Source of the DNA: Bacteroidales bacterium | GTDB lineage: Bacteria > Bacteroidota > Bacteroidia > Bacteroidales > VadinHA17 | Direction: 5' to 3' | DNA length: 24,809 bases | Assembly: GCA_030692905.1 (NCBI GenBank) | Contig: JAUYBT010000180.1 | Location: 1-24,809, forward strand | Shown: positions 15,243 to 22,673 of the stretch, piece after piece | Position numbering within the stretch: the stretch's first letter is position 1 | Layout: each line of letters starts with the position of its first letter | Made by a program: the position numbers and the translations under genes | The notes under the pieces: model-generated | What the model was told of the DNA's origin: nothing | What the model saw: the letters and a program-made list of their open reading frames with translations, nothing else | The model's database searches: none

Positions 15243-16373
15243 TCAGGCATTTATCATCATTGGCATAAGAAGCATCAGCAGATCTTCCGATTCGTTATCT
15301 GTTATTGCCGGAAGGAACAGGCCGGCTCTAGTCGGATCGGCGAGTTCAATCATAACATCCTGTGAAGCAATGTTTGCAAGTATCTCAAGCAGGAAGACCG
15401 ATTTGAAACCGATTTCAATCTCTTCTCCTTCATACTGGCATTTGATCCTTTCATAAGCAGAAATGGAAAAATCGAGATCCTGCGCAGAAACCAACACCTG
15501 GTTGCCCTTAAGCTGAAGCTTAACAAGATTACTTGCCTGATTTGAGAATACTGATACTCTCTTGAGTGTATTATAGAACTCAACCCTGTCAATGGTGATC
15601 TTACGGGGATTGTTCTTGGGAATCACTGAATTATAATTCGGATAGTTGCCTTCAACCAGACGGCATACAACTTTGTAGTCGTTCAGAACAAAAAATGCAT
15701 TTTTATCATCGAACTCAACAGTTACAGGTCCCACCTCCCTCGGTAAAATATTTTTCAGCAATGAGGCAGGTTTCTTTGGAAGGATAAACGATGCGTTGTT
15801 ATCAGCGTGTGCATCTGTTCTCTGATATCTTACCAGTTTATGAGCATCGGAAGCAACAAAGGTAATTTTGTCGGTTGAAGCCTCTACAAAGATACCTCCC
15901 ATAACAGGACGAAGTTCATCAGCAGCAGTGGCAAAGAGAGTCTTGTTGATACCTGCCAGCATTACATCGGCGTTTATCACAAATGTAAATTTCTTCTCTT
16001 TTTTTATAGAAGGCAATGCCGGAAAATCGATCCCGTTCTGTCCGACAACATTGAATTTTCCGTTTTCAGAGCTGATTACTACCGCCATTGTATCCGGATT
16101 GATATCAAAGGTGAGAGGTTGCACAGAAAACTCTTTTAAAGTGTCGAGTAATATTCTTGCAGAAAGAGCTATTGTGCCGTCTCCTTGGGTATTTTCAAGC
16201 TTCATCCTTGTTATCAGCGTTGATTCGAGGTCGGATGCAGTTATCTCAAGGTCGTTTCCGGAAAGATTAAAAAGAAAATTATCAAGTATTGGAAGCGTAT
16301 TTTTCGAACTGATTACCCTGCTTATTGCCTGCAGATGACCTAGAAGTTCCGAGCTGGATACTACAAATTTCAT
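15243..16373 (-). CDS. dnaN: DNA polymerase III beta subunit (sliding clamp)
   Basis: The 376-residue protein is the usual length and has the clamp features along three repeated domains: MKFVVSSSELLGHLQAISRVISSKNTLPIL at the start, ITASDLE (about 44-50), VMGGIFVEA and FVASDAHKLVRYQ in the middle domain, VEGNYPNY, and the C-terminal LMPMM of the protein-binding pocket. It forms the ring that holds polymerases on DNA. The gene is not next to dnaA here, as is usual in Bacteroidota. Upstream, 136 nt of AT-rich sequence (16374-16509) separates it from the DUF4340 gene. Downstream, the exonuclease continues in the same frame after a single TGA followed by C. Confidence 0.96.
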   Translation of the reverse strand: MKFVVSSSELLGHLQAISRVISSKNTLPILDNFLFNLSGNDLEITASDLESTLITRMKLENTQGDGTIALSARILLDTLKEFSVQPLTFDINPDTMAVVISSENGKFNVVGQNGIDFPALPSIKKEKKFTFVINADVMLAGINKTLFATAADELRPVMGGIFVEASTDKITFVASDAHKLVRYQRTDAHADNNASFILPKKPASLLKNILPREVGPVTVEFDDKNAFFVLNDYKVVCRLVEGNYPNYNSVIPKNNPRKITIDRVEFYNTLKRVSVFSNQASNLVKLQLKGNQVLVSAQDLDFSISAYERIKCQYEGEEIEIGFKSVFLLEILANIASQDVMIELADPTRAGLFLPAITDNESEDLLMLLMPMMINA

Positions 16374-16509
16374 ACTTGTATCGTTTTAAGTTGGGTTATT
16401 GATTTCTAAATTTTACTATTTAAGTCAAAATGAATGAATTAAACTATAGTTTATGTTCAATTCTCAATTACCAATATTACAAAAAAAAACTATTCCCTCA
16501 AACAAATAT

Positions 16510-17481
16510 TTATTCGGGAAAGAAATATGACCTCTTCTTGAGTAAAGGATCAATATCAAAATACCTCATGATGAAAAACTCATCCCTGTTTTGGGTTTTG
16601 CCCAATAACCTGTCGTTGTCTTTTGCTTTTTCATCGTTTTCACCTGTTATTTTTTCCCATAAAGTAAGAACAGTCTTCCTTCCCCCGGTTGTACTCACTG
16701 TTATCCTGTAAAGAGGTTGTTGCGATTCAATCACTTTCTTATCCTGTTCTGCTATTTCGAATGCCCACGCTTCGAAAGGGATCCATGCAAAATAGGAGAG
16801 ATAACGTGTAACAAGAGAAGAATCCCACCCTGTCAGATCCCTGGTCTGACAGGAAAGAACAAAATGGCGGTTTTTATTAATTATTGAAAACGAGGATGAC
16901 GTATCAGATAGGTTCTCAAAGTTGACAGAAGTTATTTCTGATGGCATCAGATTGAATAGCGTGTAAGGTTGCCAGAATAATTCGTTTAGTGTGAATCCCG
17001 AACCTATATCACCCTCATAACCCGGCACATAGACAATAAAAGGGTTTGATCCCTCTTTGATCTTCATAATATTTCCATAGGTGTTCGATCGGGTTTTATA
17101 TACCAGAAAAGTCTTAAGTAGTTTCCTCTTTTCAAATACTTTTACTTTTACAGGAACAATTTCTTTTCCGGTTATTTCAGTTTCAAATAATTCAGCAGAA
17201 ACGGGTGATTTGATTTTTATTTCCTCTAAAACTCTGAGAATAAAGAGAATGCCGGTTTTTCTTGTTTCAGTCTTCCCGTTTATTAACCAATTCTCTCCCT
17301 CTTTCTCCAGGGATAATCTTCGGCCTCCCTCTGAAAATTCAATTTTCGTAATCTCTTTATGAGGTTCTGAAGCAAATGAGCTATTGCTCTTTCCAAAAGG
17401 CGATCTGCTCTTAAATAAAATCAGGAGAAACAGTATGATCGCAACTGAAATTATGACACCCCTGATAATTATTTTATTCAT
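16510..17481 (-). CDS. DUF4340-domain membrane-anchored protein
   Basis: Starting at ATG 17481 the protein has 323 residues. An N-terminal membrane helix (residues about 6-22, IRGVIISVAIILFLLIL) is followed by an extracytoplasmic region matching DUF4340: EITKIEFSEGGRRLSLEKEGENWLING near the start, repeated short beta-rich blocks and a C-terminal VLTLWEKITG segment. The function of DUF4340 is not established. It recurs next to ABC permease and GldG-type auxiliary proteins, as here, where it follows gldG by 2 nt. An in-frame TTG at 17487 overlapping the gldG stop would add two residues; I chose ATG because it begins the typical basic-plus-helix N-terminus. It probably forms a membrane complex with GldF and GldG. 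Confidence 0.8.
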   Translation of the reverse strand: MNKIIIRGVIISVAIILFLLILFKSRSPFGKSNSSFASEPHKEITKIEFSEGGRRLSLEKEGENWLINGKTETRKTGILFILRVLEEIKIKSPVSAELFETEITGKEIVPVKVKVFEKRKLLKTFLVYKTRSNTYGNIMKIKEGSNPFIVYVPGYEGDIGSGFTLNELFWQPYTLFNLMPSEITSVNFENLSDTSSSFSIINKNRHFVLSCQTRDLTGWDSSLVTRYLSYFAWIPFEAWAFEIAEQDKKVIESQQPLYRITVSTTGGRKTVLTLWEKITGENDEKAKDNDRLLGKTQNRDEFFIMRYFDIDPLLKKRSYFFPE

Positions 17482-17483
17482 TA

Positions 17484-19199
17484 TCAATATCTTGTGTAAT
17501 ATCTTCTTCTAAAATAGCTATATAGCAATCCTGCAATAATAACTATTATAATAGGCCCGGCAATATTAATAAGCTGCCATTTGAATTTTTCAGCTTTTAT
17601 CTTCGCACTGTTTAGCAGCCTTAACTTCAGTTCTCTCGATCTCAATTCCATGATTCCATTGTCGTCAACCAGGTAATTAAGGCAATTGATCAGAAAATCC
17701 CTGTTCCCGAATACCTCGCCTGTATATTTATCCAGACCCAGTGGATATGGTGTTTCTTCCAATCCTACTCTTCTGACTTCGTTTCTTATAATATCCGCAT
17801 CGGCAATAACTATCATCTTTGTTTTGCTGCTTTCGGTCTTAACCTTGAGATTTTTATCATCTGTCAGGTTGCTTACCATCCTGTTTTTAAAAGCGGATGG
17901 AAAAACTCCTTCAAGCAGGACTGCTACCGGCAGATTTGATTTATTAAAATCTTTTTCATCGGGGGTCAATTCCGCCTCCTTCAGGCTTATCATTAAGGGA
18001 GGTGATAGCGTGCGGCTGAAGTTAGAGGTGGCCAGAAGTATCGTTTTTCTTATTGTCGGATCGAGACCAACTGTGTCGATATAATTTGTGAATTTCCCTT
18101 TTACTCTGTTCAGGTTTCTTGTAATAGAGTGATTTGCAGCAGGGTTAAGCAAAGGATAATAGACCCATGGAGCAGGCACAACCTGTTGGCGTGTGCCACC
18201 GCTCATAACTGTAAGTCTGATCTTCATACACTCAAGATCCTGAACGATTGCCGGATTCACTCTTGCTCCGTATCTGAATAACTGATCCTCAATATTTAAT
18301 GGCCGGTAGAGTCCTACTGTTTCACCAAAAACAAGGCTATCGGAGTTTACTGCCACCTCATCAAAAAGCCACATGACTCTTCCCCCGTTCATAATGTACT
18401 GATCGAGAACCAGTTTGTCAGATTCATTAAACTCTTTTTCAGGACCGGCAATGACAATGGCAGCATAGTTGTCGAGTATACCCGGTTTACCTCCTATAAT
18501 GCCTCTGTCGATAGTAAAAAACTTCGCAAGATTAATTGTTATATCTGCCGTTTCAATCTCAGGAATTTCATCATGCCCCTCTATGAATGCGACCTTGTAT
18601 ATTGTATCAGAACTTAAGGTCGCAATTGTTTGTATCATCTCATATTCAAGCCCTTCAACCGAATGAAGAATATTTTGCTCATATGGTATCGAAGGATTAT
18701 TCTTCAGAAAGTTTACAGGCACTTCAATCCCGTTGTAATTAACTATCATCCCCGGGAAAATTATCTTCTGTGTAGAACCCCCTTCGGCATCGCCAGCCCT
18801 GATATCGACAGGATTTAATCCCTTATTTTCAAGAACCTGGAATTGAGCATTTCTCTGTTGAACATTACTGCCCTCTGCTGGATTGATAAACTCATAATCA
18901 ATTTTCCGTCCTGAGGCTATTCTGAACTCATCAAGCATCTCTCTGACAGACCTTTTCAGCCGTTTTAAAGGGATGGGCATCTCCCCGTCAAGGTAAACCT
19001 GAAAATAAATGTCATTTTTTAAACCTGAAAGCACTTTCCGTGTCGGGTCAGAAAGTGTGTATCTTTTATCTTCAGTCAGGTCAAACCTGAACCTGATCAA
19101 TGGACTTGCAGAAGCAACAAGTATAATCCCCGCAACTGCTGATAAGAATTGCAGCCAGCTTCTGAATTTTATGGTTTTGTTTGTGTCAGTAACTGTCAT
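17484..19199 (-). CDS. gldG: GldG-type ABC transporter auxiliary (substrate-binding-like) protein
   Basis: The 571-residue protein has one membrane helix near the N-terminus (about 17-34) and one near the C-terminus (about 542-563) followed by RRRYY. Between them lies a large periplasmic region of the ABC_transp_aux type, with RFDLTEDKRYTLSDPTRKVL (33-52), LDGEMPIP, EGHDEIPE (about 213-220) and GGRVMWLFDEV (about 272-282). Its length and layout match gliding-motility GldG. It starts 3 nt after gldF and ends 2 nt before the DUF4340 gene. GldF and GldG work with an ATPase, GldA, that is not in this window. The genes occur in many non-gliding Bacteroidota, so motility cannot be inferred from them alone. 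Confidence 0.88.
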   Translation of the reverse strand: MTVTDTNKTIKFRSWLQFLSAVAGIILVASASPLIRFRFDLTEDKRYTLSDPTRKVLSGLKNDIYFQVYLDGEMPIPLKRLKRSVREMLDEFRIASGRKIDYEFINPAEGSNVQQRNAQFQVLENKGLNPVDIRAGDAEGGSTQKIIFPGMIVNYNGIEVPVNFLKNNPSIPYEQNILHSVEGLEYEMIQTIATLSSDTIYKVAFIEGHDEIPEIETADITINLAKFFTIDRGIIGGKPGILDNYAAIVIAGPEKEFNESDKLVLDQYIMNGGRVMWLFDEVAVNSDSLVFGETVGLYRPLNIEDQLFRYGARVNPAIVQDLECMKIRLTVMSGGTRQQVVPAPWVYYPLLNPAANHSITRNLNRVKGKFTNYIDTVGLDPTIRKTILLATSNFSRTLSPPLMISLKEAELTPDEKDFNKSNLPVAVLLEGVFPSAFKNRMVSNLTDDKNLKVKTESSKTKMIVIADADIIRNEVRRVGLEETPYPLGLDKYTGEVFGNRDFLINCLNYLVDDNGIMELRSRELKLRLLNSAKIKAEKFKWQLINIAGPIIIVIIAGLLYSYFRRRYYTRY

Positions 19200-19202
19200 G
19201 GT

Positions 19203-19946
19203 TTAGCTTTTATTCTTCCATTTCCGCGATATCAGATGAAACCTTGTGGCCTCATTTAAGATGACAACAACTGCCACTAAATAGGCGACATCTTTGATAT
19301 CAAGAACTCCTCTGCTTATAGATTTATAATGTTCGTTGATGCCAAGCCTGATCACAAATTCATCCAGATTTTTTAATCCGGGCAGATAAGCAAAAGAATC
19401 AAATCCCATGAAAAGAAAAAAACATATCAGGACCGCAATTATAAATGCAATTACCTGGTTATCGGTTAAAGACGAAGCAAAGATACCTGCGGAAGCATAA
19501 ACTGATGCCAGAAAAAACAGCCCAATAAAAGCGCCCAAGGTCCCGCCTTTATCGAGGTTCCCGGGCGATTCACCAAGCAGATAAACAGAAATATAATAGA
19601 TCAGACAGGGCAAGAGTGCAAGTAAAACAAGAAAAACTGAAGCCAGGTATTTGCCATAAATAATTCCTCTTTCGGTAATGGGTCTGGAGTAAATCAGCTC
19701 AATAGTACCCAGACGTTTTTCCTCTGCAATCATTCTCATTGTTACTGCAGGTACAAGGAACAGGAATACCCATGGCGAGAGGAAAAACAGGGTACCAAGT
19801 CCGGCATAACCGCAATCGAAAATATTCCATTCACCGGGAAAAACCCACATAAAAAGACTGTTAACCAGGAGGAAAACAATTATCACAATATAACCTGTAA
19901 GGCTACTGAAAAACCCACTTATCTCCTTTCTGAAAATCGCAAACAT
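19203..19946 (-). CDS. gldF: GldF-type ABC transporter permease
   Basis: The 247-residue protein has about six membrane helices and the ABC-2 permease pattern: an N-terminal amphipathic FRKEISGFFSSL, then PAVTMRMIAEEKRLGTIELIYSRPIT (about 66-91), the conserved cytoplasmic loop that meets the ATPase, then GKYLAS and paired helices. It is the usual GldF length. It would form the membrane channel of the GldAFG complex, and it heads a tight gldF-gldG-DUF4340 unit. The ATPase must be encoded elsewhere. A G/C-skewed repeat array separates it from the preceding SpoIID gene. Confidence 0.88.
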   Translation of the reverse strand: MFAIFRKEISGFFSSLTGYIVIIVFLLVNSLFMWVFPGEWNIFDCGYAGLGTLFFLSPWVFLFLVPAVTMRMIAEEKRLGTIELIYSRPITERGIIYGKYLASVFLVLLALLPCLIYYISVYLLGESPGNLDKGGTLGAFIGLFFLASVYASAGIFASSLTDNQVIAFIIAVLICFFLFMGFDSFAYLPGLKNLDEFVIRLGINEHYKSISRGVLDIKDVAYLVAVVVILNEATRFHLISRKWKNKS

Positions 19947-19996
19947 ATACTTAATATTGTCTGTTACAACTAATTATATTTCTTCATTATACACCT

Positions 19997-20139
19997 TTTT
20001 TACCCCCCATGCCCCTCATGCATTTTTACCCCCCATGCCCCCCAAATGGGGGGTTAAATTCCTCTCTTTCATAGCTCCAAATGGGAGGGTTAATTCCCTC
20101 TCTTTCATTGCCCCCTATGTGGGGGGGGGTTGGGGGGTG
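19997..20139. repeat. G/C-skewed tandem repeat array with 36-bp and 26-bp periods
   Basis: A block TTTTTACCCCCCATGCCCC occurs at 19997 and again at 20023 (26-bp offset). From 20035 a unit with a small CCCC/GGGG hairpin followed by TTAA and CCTCTCTTTC recurs at 20071 and, in degenerate form, at 20107, an exact 36-bp period. The plus strand is C-rich then G-rich within each unit and ends in GGGGGGGGG and GGGGGG runs. The array lies between the SpoIID gene and gldF, and it reaches into the 3' end of the SpoIID gene. Confidence 0.75.
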
Positions 20140-21289
20140 AAAAGTTAGGTAAAACTACTGCATTTTTGATGTCAGTAATTAAAACACCAAAATAATATAA
20201 ATCAATAATCTGCCGGTAATTAAATCCTTTTGATGCCATCACCATAGCCCCCTCCTGACAAAGGCCAACACCGTGACCATAGCCTTTTCCTTTCAGTATA
20301 ATAGAATCGCCCTCAGAAACCACTGAAAAAAATGTTGACCGGAGATTCATATCAGTCCTGATAATCCTTAAAGGCATTGTAAATGAACCCGTTTTGTAAT
20401 CAACTGACCTTGATTTCTGTATAAAGCTGAGAGCCGCTGGATCATCTGTAGATCCATTATATCCTGATTTCTTTATAAATTCAAACCAGTCTTTAAGACT
20501 AAAACTTTTCCCCCATACTGCATTTCTTGAAAAGAGGCAATATGGATCAACAACACTTTTCAGGTATGGCTGACTTGTTAACCATACATCTTCAGATGAT
20601 GAAGTCTCACCCCCGCAGTTTGAATGGAAAGCCGATATAATCAAAGTACTATCTTTATCAAGTATAACAAGACCCTGCGTTTCCAAAGCTGCCCTGTTAA
20701 TAAGTGTATCGGAATATAATCCATTAAAAGCCTGGCAATGTGTGTTATCGCAGACATTATACCTATCGACCGAATGCTTATCAAAATATTTGTACATATA
20801 AGTCCGGGCAATAACAGCCTGTGTCTTGAAATACTCTATATTCTTCCCGCTTCCTCCCTCCGCCTTAACAACTCCGGCAATATATCTTTCAATATCAATA
20901 TTATTTATAAGTACAATGGTACCCAGATCAGGAAAACACTTAAGATCACCTGAATAAAATTGCCTGATTGGAGTATTTCCGTTAATCCGCAGAGAGAAAG
21001 AATCATAACCGGTTTTCCCTGCCAGTTTAACAGAATCACATACGAATCCTTCTTTATCTCTGGCTTTAACAGCCAGCTTCCCATTGTATCTGGTAATAAT
21101 GACAGGTTCACCTTTAGTCACAATAAGAGTATCGCCACTGAATGCGTTTAATTCATATTTTCCTTCATTGACTGAAAAGACTACTGATTCGGGAGACTGT
21201 AGAGAGAATAATCGCACCCTAACCTGACCTGAGGTAAATACAGGGTAAAAACCAACTAAAATATAAACAAGAATCAGCTTTAGATACAT
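20105..21289 (-). CDS. SpoIID/LytB-domain protein, exported
   Basis: The 394-residue protein starts with a signal peptide (about 1-21, LILVYILVGFYPVFTSG). After a beta-rich N-terminal part, the SpoIID domain runs from about 115 to 375: YIAGVVKAEGG (136-146) with E144 as the likely catalytic glutamate, QAVIARTYMYKY, CDNTHCQAFNG (180-190), FHSNCGGETSS (221-231) and GKGYGHGVGLCQEGA. SpoIID is a lytic transglycosylase acting on peptidoglycan stripped of peptide stems. Related proteins in non-sporulating bacteria are thought to take part in cell-wall turnover. The last 13 residues (NFSPPNPPPHRGQ) are encoded by the adjoining repeat array. The gene is 140 nt downstream of lpxB. Confidence 0.88.
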   Translation of the reverse strand: MYLKLILVYILVGFYPVFTSGQVRVRLFSLQSPESVVFSVNEGKYELNAFSGDTLIVTKGEPVIITRYNGKLAVKARDKEGFVCDSVKLAGKTGYDSFSLRINGNTPIRQFYSGDLKCFPDLGTIVLINNIDIERYIAGVVKAEGGSGKNIEYFKTQAVIARTYMYKYFDKHSVDRYNVCDNTHCQAFNGLYSDTLINRAALETQGLVILDKDSTLIISAFHSNCGGETSSSEDVWLTSQPYLKSVVDPYCLFSRNAVWGKSFSLKDWFEFIKKSGYNGSTDDPAALSFIQKSRSVDYKTGSFTMPLRIIRTDMNLRSTFFSVVSEGDSIILKGKGYGHGVGLCQEGAMVMASKGFNYRQIIDLYYFGVLITDIKNAVVLPNFSPPNPPPHRGQ

Positions 21290-21375
21290 TTGAAAATTAT
21301 TTTTTTACCTCGAGTAATAATGAGGTTAATAATAAAGTCACTATAAACAGGTGATTAATAATATATTACAAACAC

Positions 21376-21406
21376 AAACCCACCCCTTACCCCTCCGAGG
21401 AGGGGA
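21376..21406. repeat. Dispersed palindromic intergenic repeat, copy 2
   Basis: This matches the unit at 3009-3038 almost base for base (AAACCCACCCCTTACCCCTC then a CCGAGGAGGGG end), with one added T and a change in the 2-nt spacer of the CCCCTCC/GGAGGGG palindrome. It lies 23 nt 3' of lpxB in the same orientation as copy 1 relative to its gene. Confidence 0.75.
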
Positions 21407-21415
21407 ACTTTTTAA

Positions 21416-21450
21416 CCACTTTTATCTTTTTACTTTTGTCTTTTGTCTTT
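21416..21450. repeat. 7-bp tandem repeat (TGTCTTT) across the lpxB stop codon
   Basis: Reading from 21416: CCACTTT, TATCTTT, TTACTTT, TGTCTTT, TGTCTTT, an exact 7-bp period with a constant CTTT. On the coding strand the units are AAAGACA-like, and the third carries the TAA stop of lpxB. They encode the final Lys-Asp-Lys-Arg-Gln-Lys residues. Confidence 0.7.
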
Positions 21451-22584
21451 AAAATCACCCTTTCTCCCCTTCAATTCCGCCACCATCTCTCTTGCGACCC
21501 TCCCCGAAGCACCTGCCGGACCCAATTTATCTTTCAGTACTTCATAATCAGATAATATTTTTTCTCTTTTTGCTCCGCCGGGCAGAATAGCTTTAAGTTC
21601 GGTCAAAAGATTATTCTCTTTAAGGTCATATTGTACAAGCTCTTTAATAACCTCAAAGTCCATAATCAGATTCACCAGGGAGATATATTTCACTTTAATC
21701 ACCATCCATGCAATCAGAATTGAGAAGAAATCACCTTTATAGCAGACAACCTGTGGAGTGCCTGTAAGAGCCGCCTCAAGGGTTGCAGTTCCGGAAGTAA
21801 CGAGAGCAGCCTGGGCTGCATACAATATCTCGTAAGTTCTTTCCTTGATGAGCTTTACCGGCTCATTACCAATGATTTTATGATAAAGTTCATCAGGAAT
21901 GTTTTTCACTCCGGCCAAAACAAACTGGTACTCGGGGAAATGACGGACCACCCTGATCATTTCAGGAAGGATAAGTTCAATTTCATGCCTGCGGCTTCCG
22001 GCAAGGAATGCTATTAACGGTTTATTCTCAATCCCCAGGTATTTGAAAATTTCATCTCTGGCGGGAAATGAAGAGATTCTTTTTTCAATCTCATCAACAA
22101 GTGGATTTCCCCGATATTCGACAATAATGTCATGCTTTTTATAAAAGTCTACCTCGAACGGGAAAATGATGTACATCCGGTCGACATATTTTTTAATCTT
22201 TTCAACCCTGCCTTCATTCCATGCCCAGAGTTTAGGAGAGATGTACCAGAAGGTTTTGAATCCGGCATTTTTTGCAAACTCCGCAATCCGGAGGTTGAAA
22301 CCCGGATAATCAATAAATATTACAACATCCGGTTTGTAATCAGTTAAATGCTGCTTGCAAAGGGAGAGGTTTTTGGATATGGCTCCCAGGTTTTTAATAA
22401 CTGCAATGAAGCCCATAAAGGCCAGTTTCCTGTAATGTACAAGGAGGGTTGCACCGGCCGATTCCATCAGATCGCCACCCCAGCAGAAGATCGCTGCACT
22501 GTTGTCAGCTTCAAGAAGTCCTCTGACCAGATTTGAGCCATGAAGGTCGCCCGATTGTTCTCCCGCAATAATGAAATACCTCAT
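21430..22584 (-). CDS. lpxB: Lipid-A-disaccharide synthase
   Basis: The 384-residue protein is a normal-length GT19 enzyme. It joins UDP-2,3-diacylglucosamine to lipid X to give the tetra-acyl disaccharide of lipid A at the inner membrane. Motifs are GEQSGD (8-13), the membrane-contacting LAFMGFIAV (54-62), VIFIDYPGFN (88-97) with the conserved D92, YISPKLWAW (114-122), LAGSRRHEI near residue 195 with the conserved arginine, and TSGTATLEAAL near 262-272. Its presence shows a Gram-negative lipid A pathway. The start ATG overlaps by ATGA the stop of a 30-codon ORF that itself overlaps surE, so the three are probably translationally coupled. The C-terminal tail is encoded by a 7-bp tandem repeat. 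Confidence 0.95.
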   Translation of the reverse strand: MRYFIIAGEQSGDLHGSNLVRGLLEADNSAAIFCWGGDLMESAGATLLVHYRKLAFMGFIAVIKNLGAISKNLSLCKQHLTDYKPDVVIFIDYPGFNLRIAEFAKNAGFKTFWYISPKLWAWNEGRVEKIKKYVDRMYIIFPFEVDFYKKHDIIVEYRGNPLVDEIEKRISSFPARDEIFKYLGIENKPLIAFLAGSRRHEIELILPEMIRVVRHFPEYQFVLAGVKNIPDELYHKIIGNEPVKLIKERTYEILYAAQAALVTSGTATLEAALTGTPQVVCYKGDFFSILIAWMVIKVKYISLVNLIMDFEVIKELVQYDLKENNLLTELKAILPGGAKREKILSDYEVLKDKLGPAGASGRVAREMVAELKGRKGDFKDKRQK

Positions 22585-22673
22585 CCTAAAAACTTTTTAC
22601 CAAAAACAATTACAGCCCAGACGATTGTCATAGCGAGCATTCCGCGTGAGGCACGAAGCATAGAGAATATCAT
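22581..22673 (-). CDS. 30-codon ORF bridging surE and lpxB, hypothetical
   Basis: ATG at 22673 overlaps the surE stop as ATGA, and its TGA overlaps the lpxB ATG in the same way. The 30-residue product begins MIFSMLRAS, then has a hydrophobic run MTIVWAVIVFG and ends in KKFLG, so it could be a tiny single-helix membrane peptide. Part of its DNA (about 22620-22665) resembles a GTCATxGCGAG-type intergenic repeat (CATAGCGAGCATTCC, then GCACGAAGC), and such repeats often give chance ORFs. I recognise no homologue. The exact double overlap is the main evidence that it is read by ribosomes; a coding role is not shown. An alternative reading is an 85-nt spacer that happens to be open. Confidence 0.4.
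   Translation of the reverse strand: MIFSMLRASRGMLAMTIVWAVIVFGKKFLG

Noticed and set aside
15243..15245. TGA at the end of dnaN as a selenocysteine codon
   Set aside because: The clamp already ends at the usual LMPMM region, no SECIS-like need or selenoprotein motif is seen, and the downstream protein is a separate known family. Leaky stop or re-start is the better idea.
19997..20139. 36-bp period suggests a CRISPR array
   Set aside because: Units are contiguous with no variable spacers between repeats, there are only two to three degenerate copies, and no cas gene is in view. It is a tandem palindromic repeat.
21307..21326. ACCTC...GAGGT hairpin upstream of the SpoIID gene as an lpxB terminator
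   Set aside because: The stem is only 5 bp, and on the transcribed (minus) strand it is followed by A residues rather than T residues.
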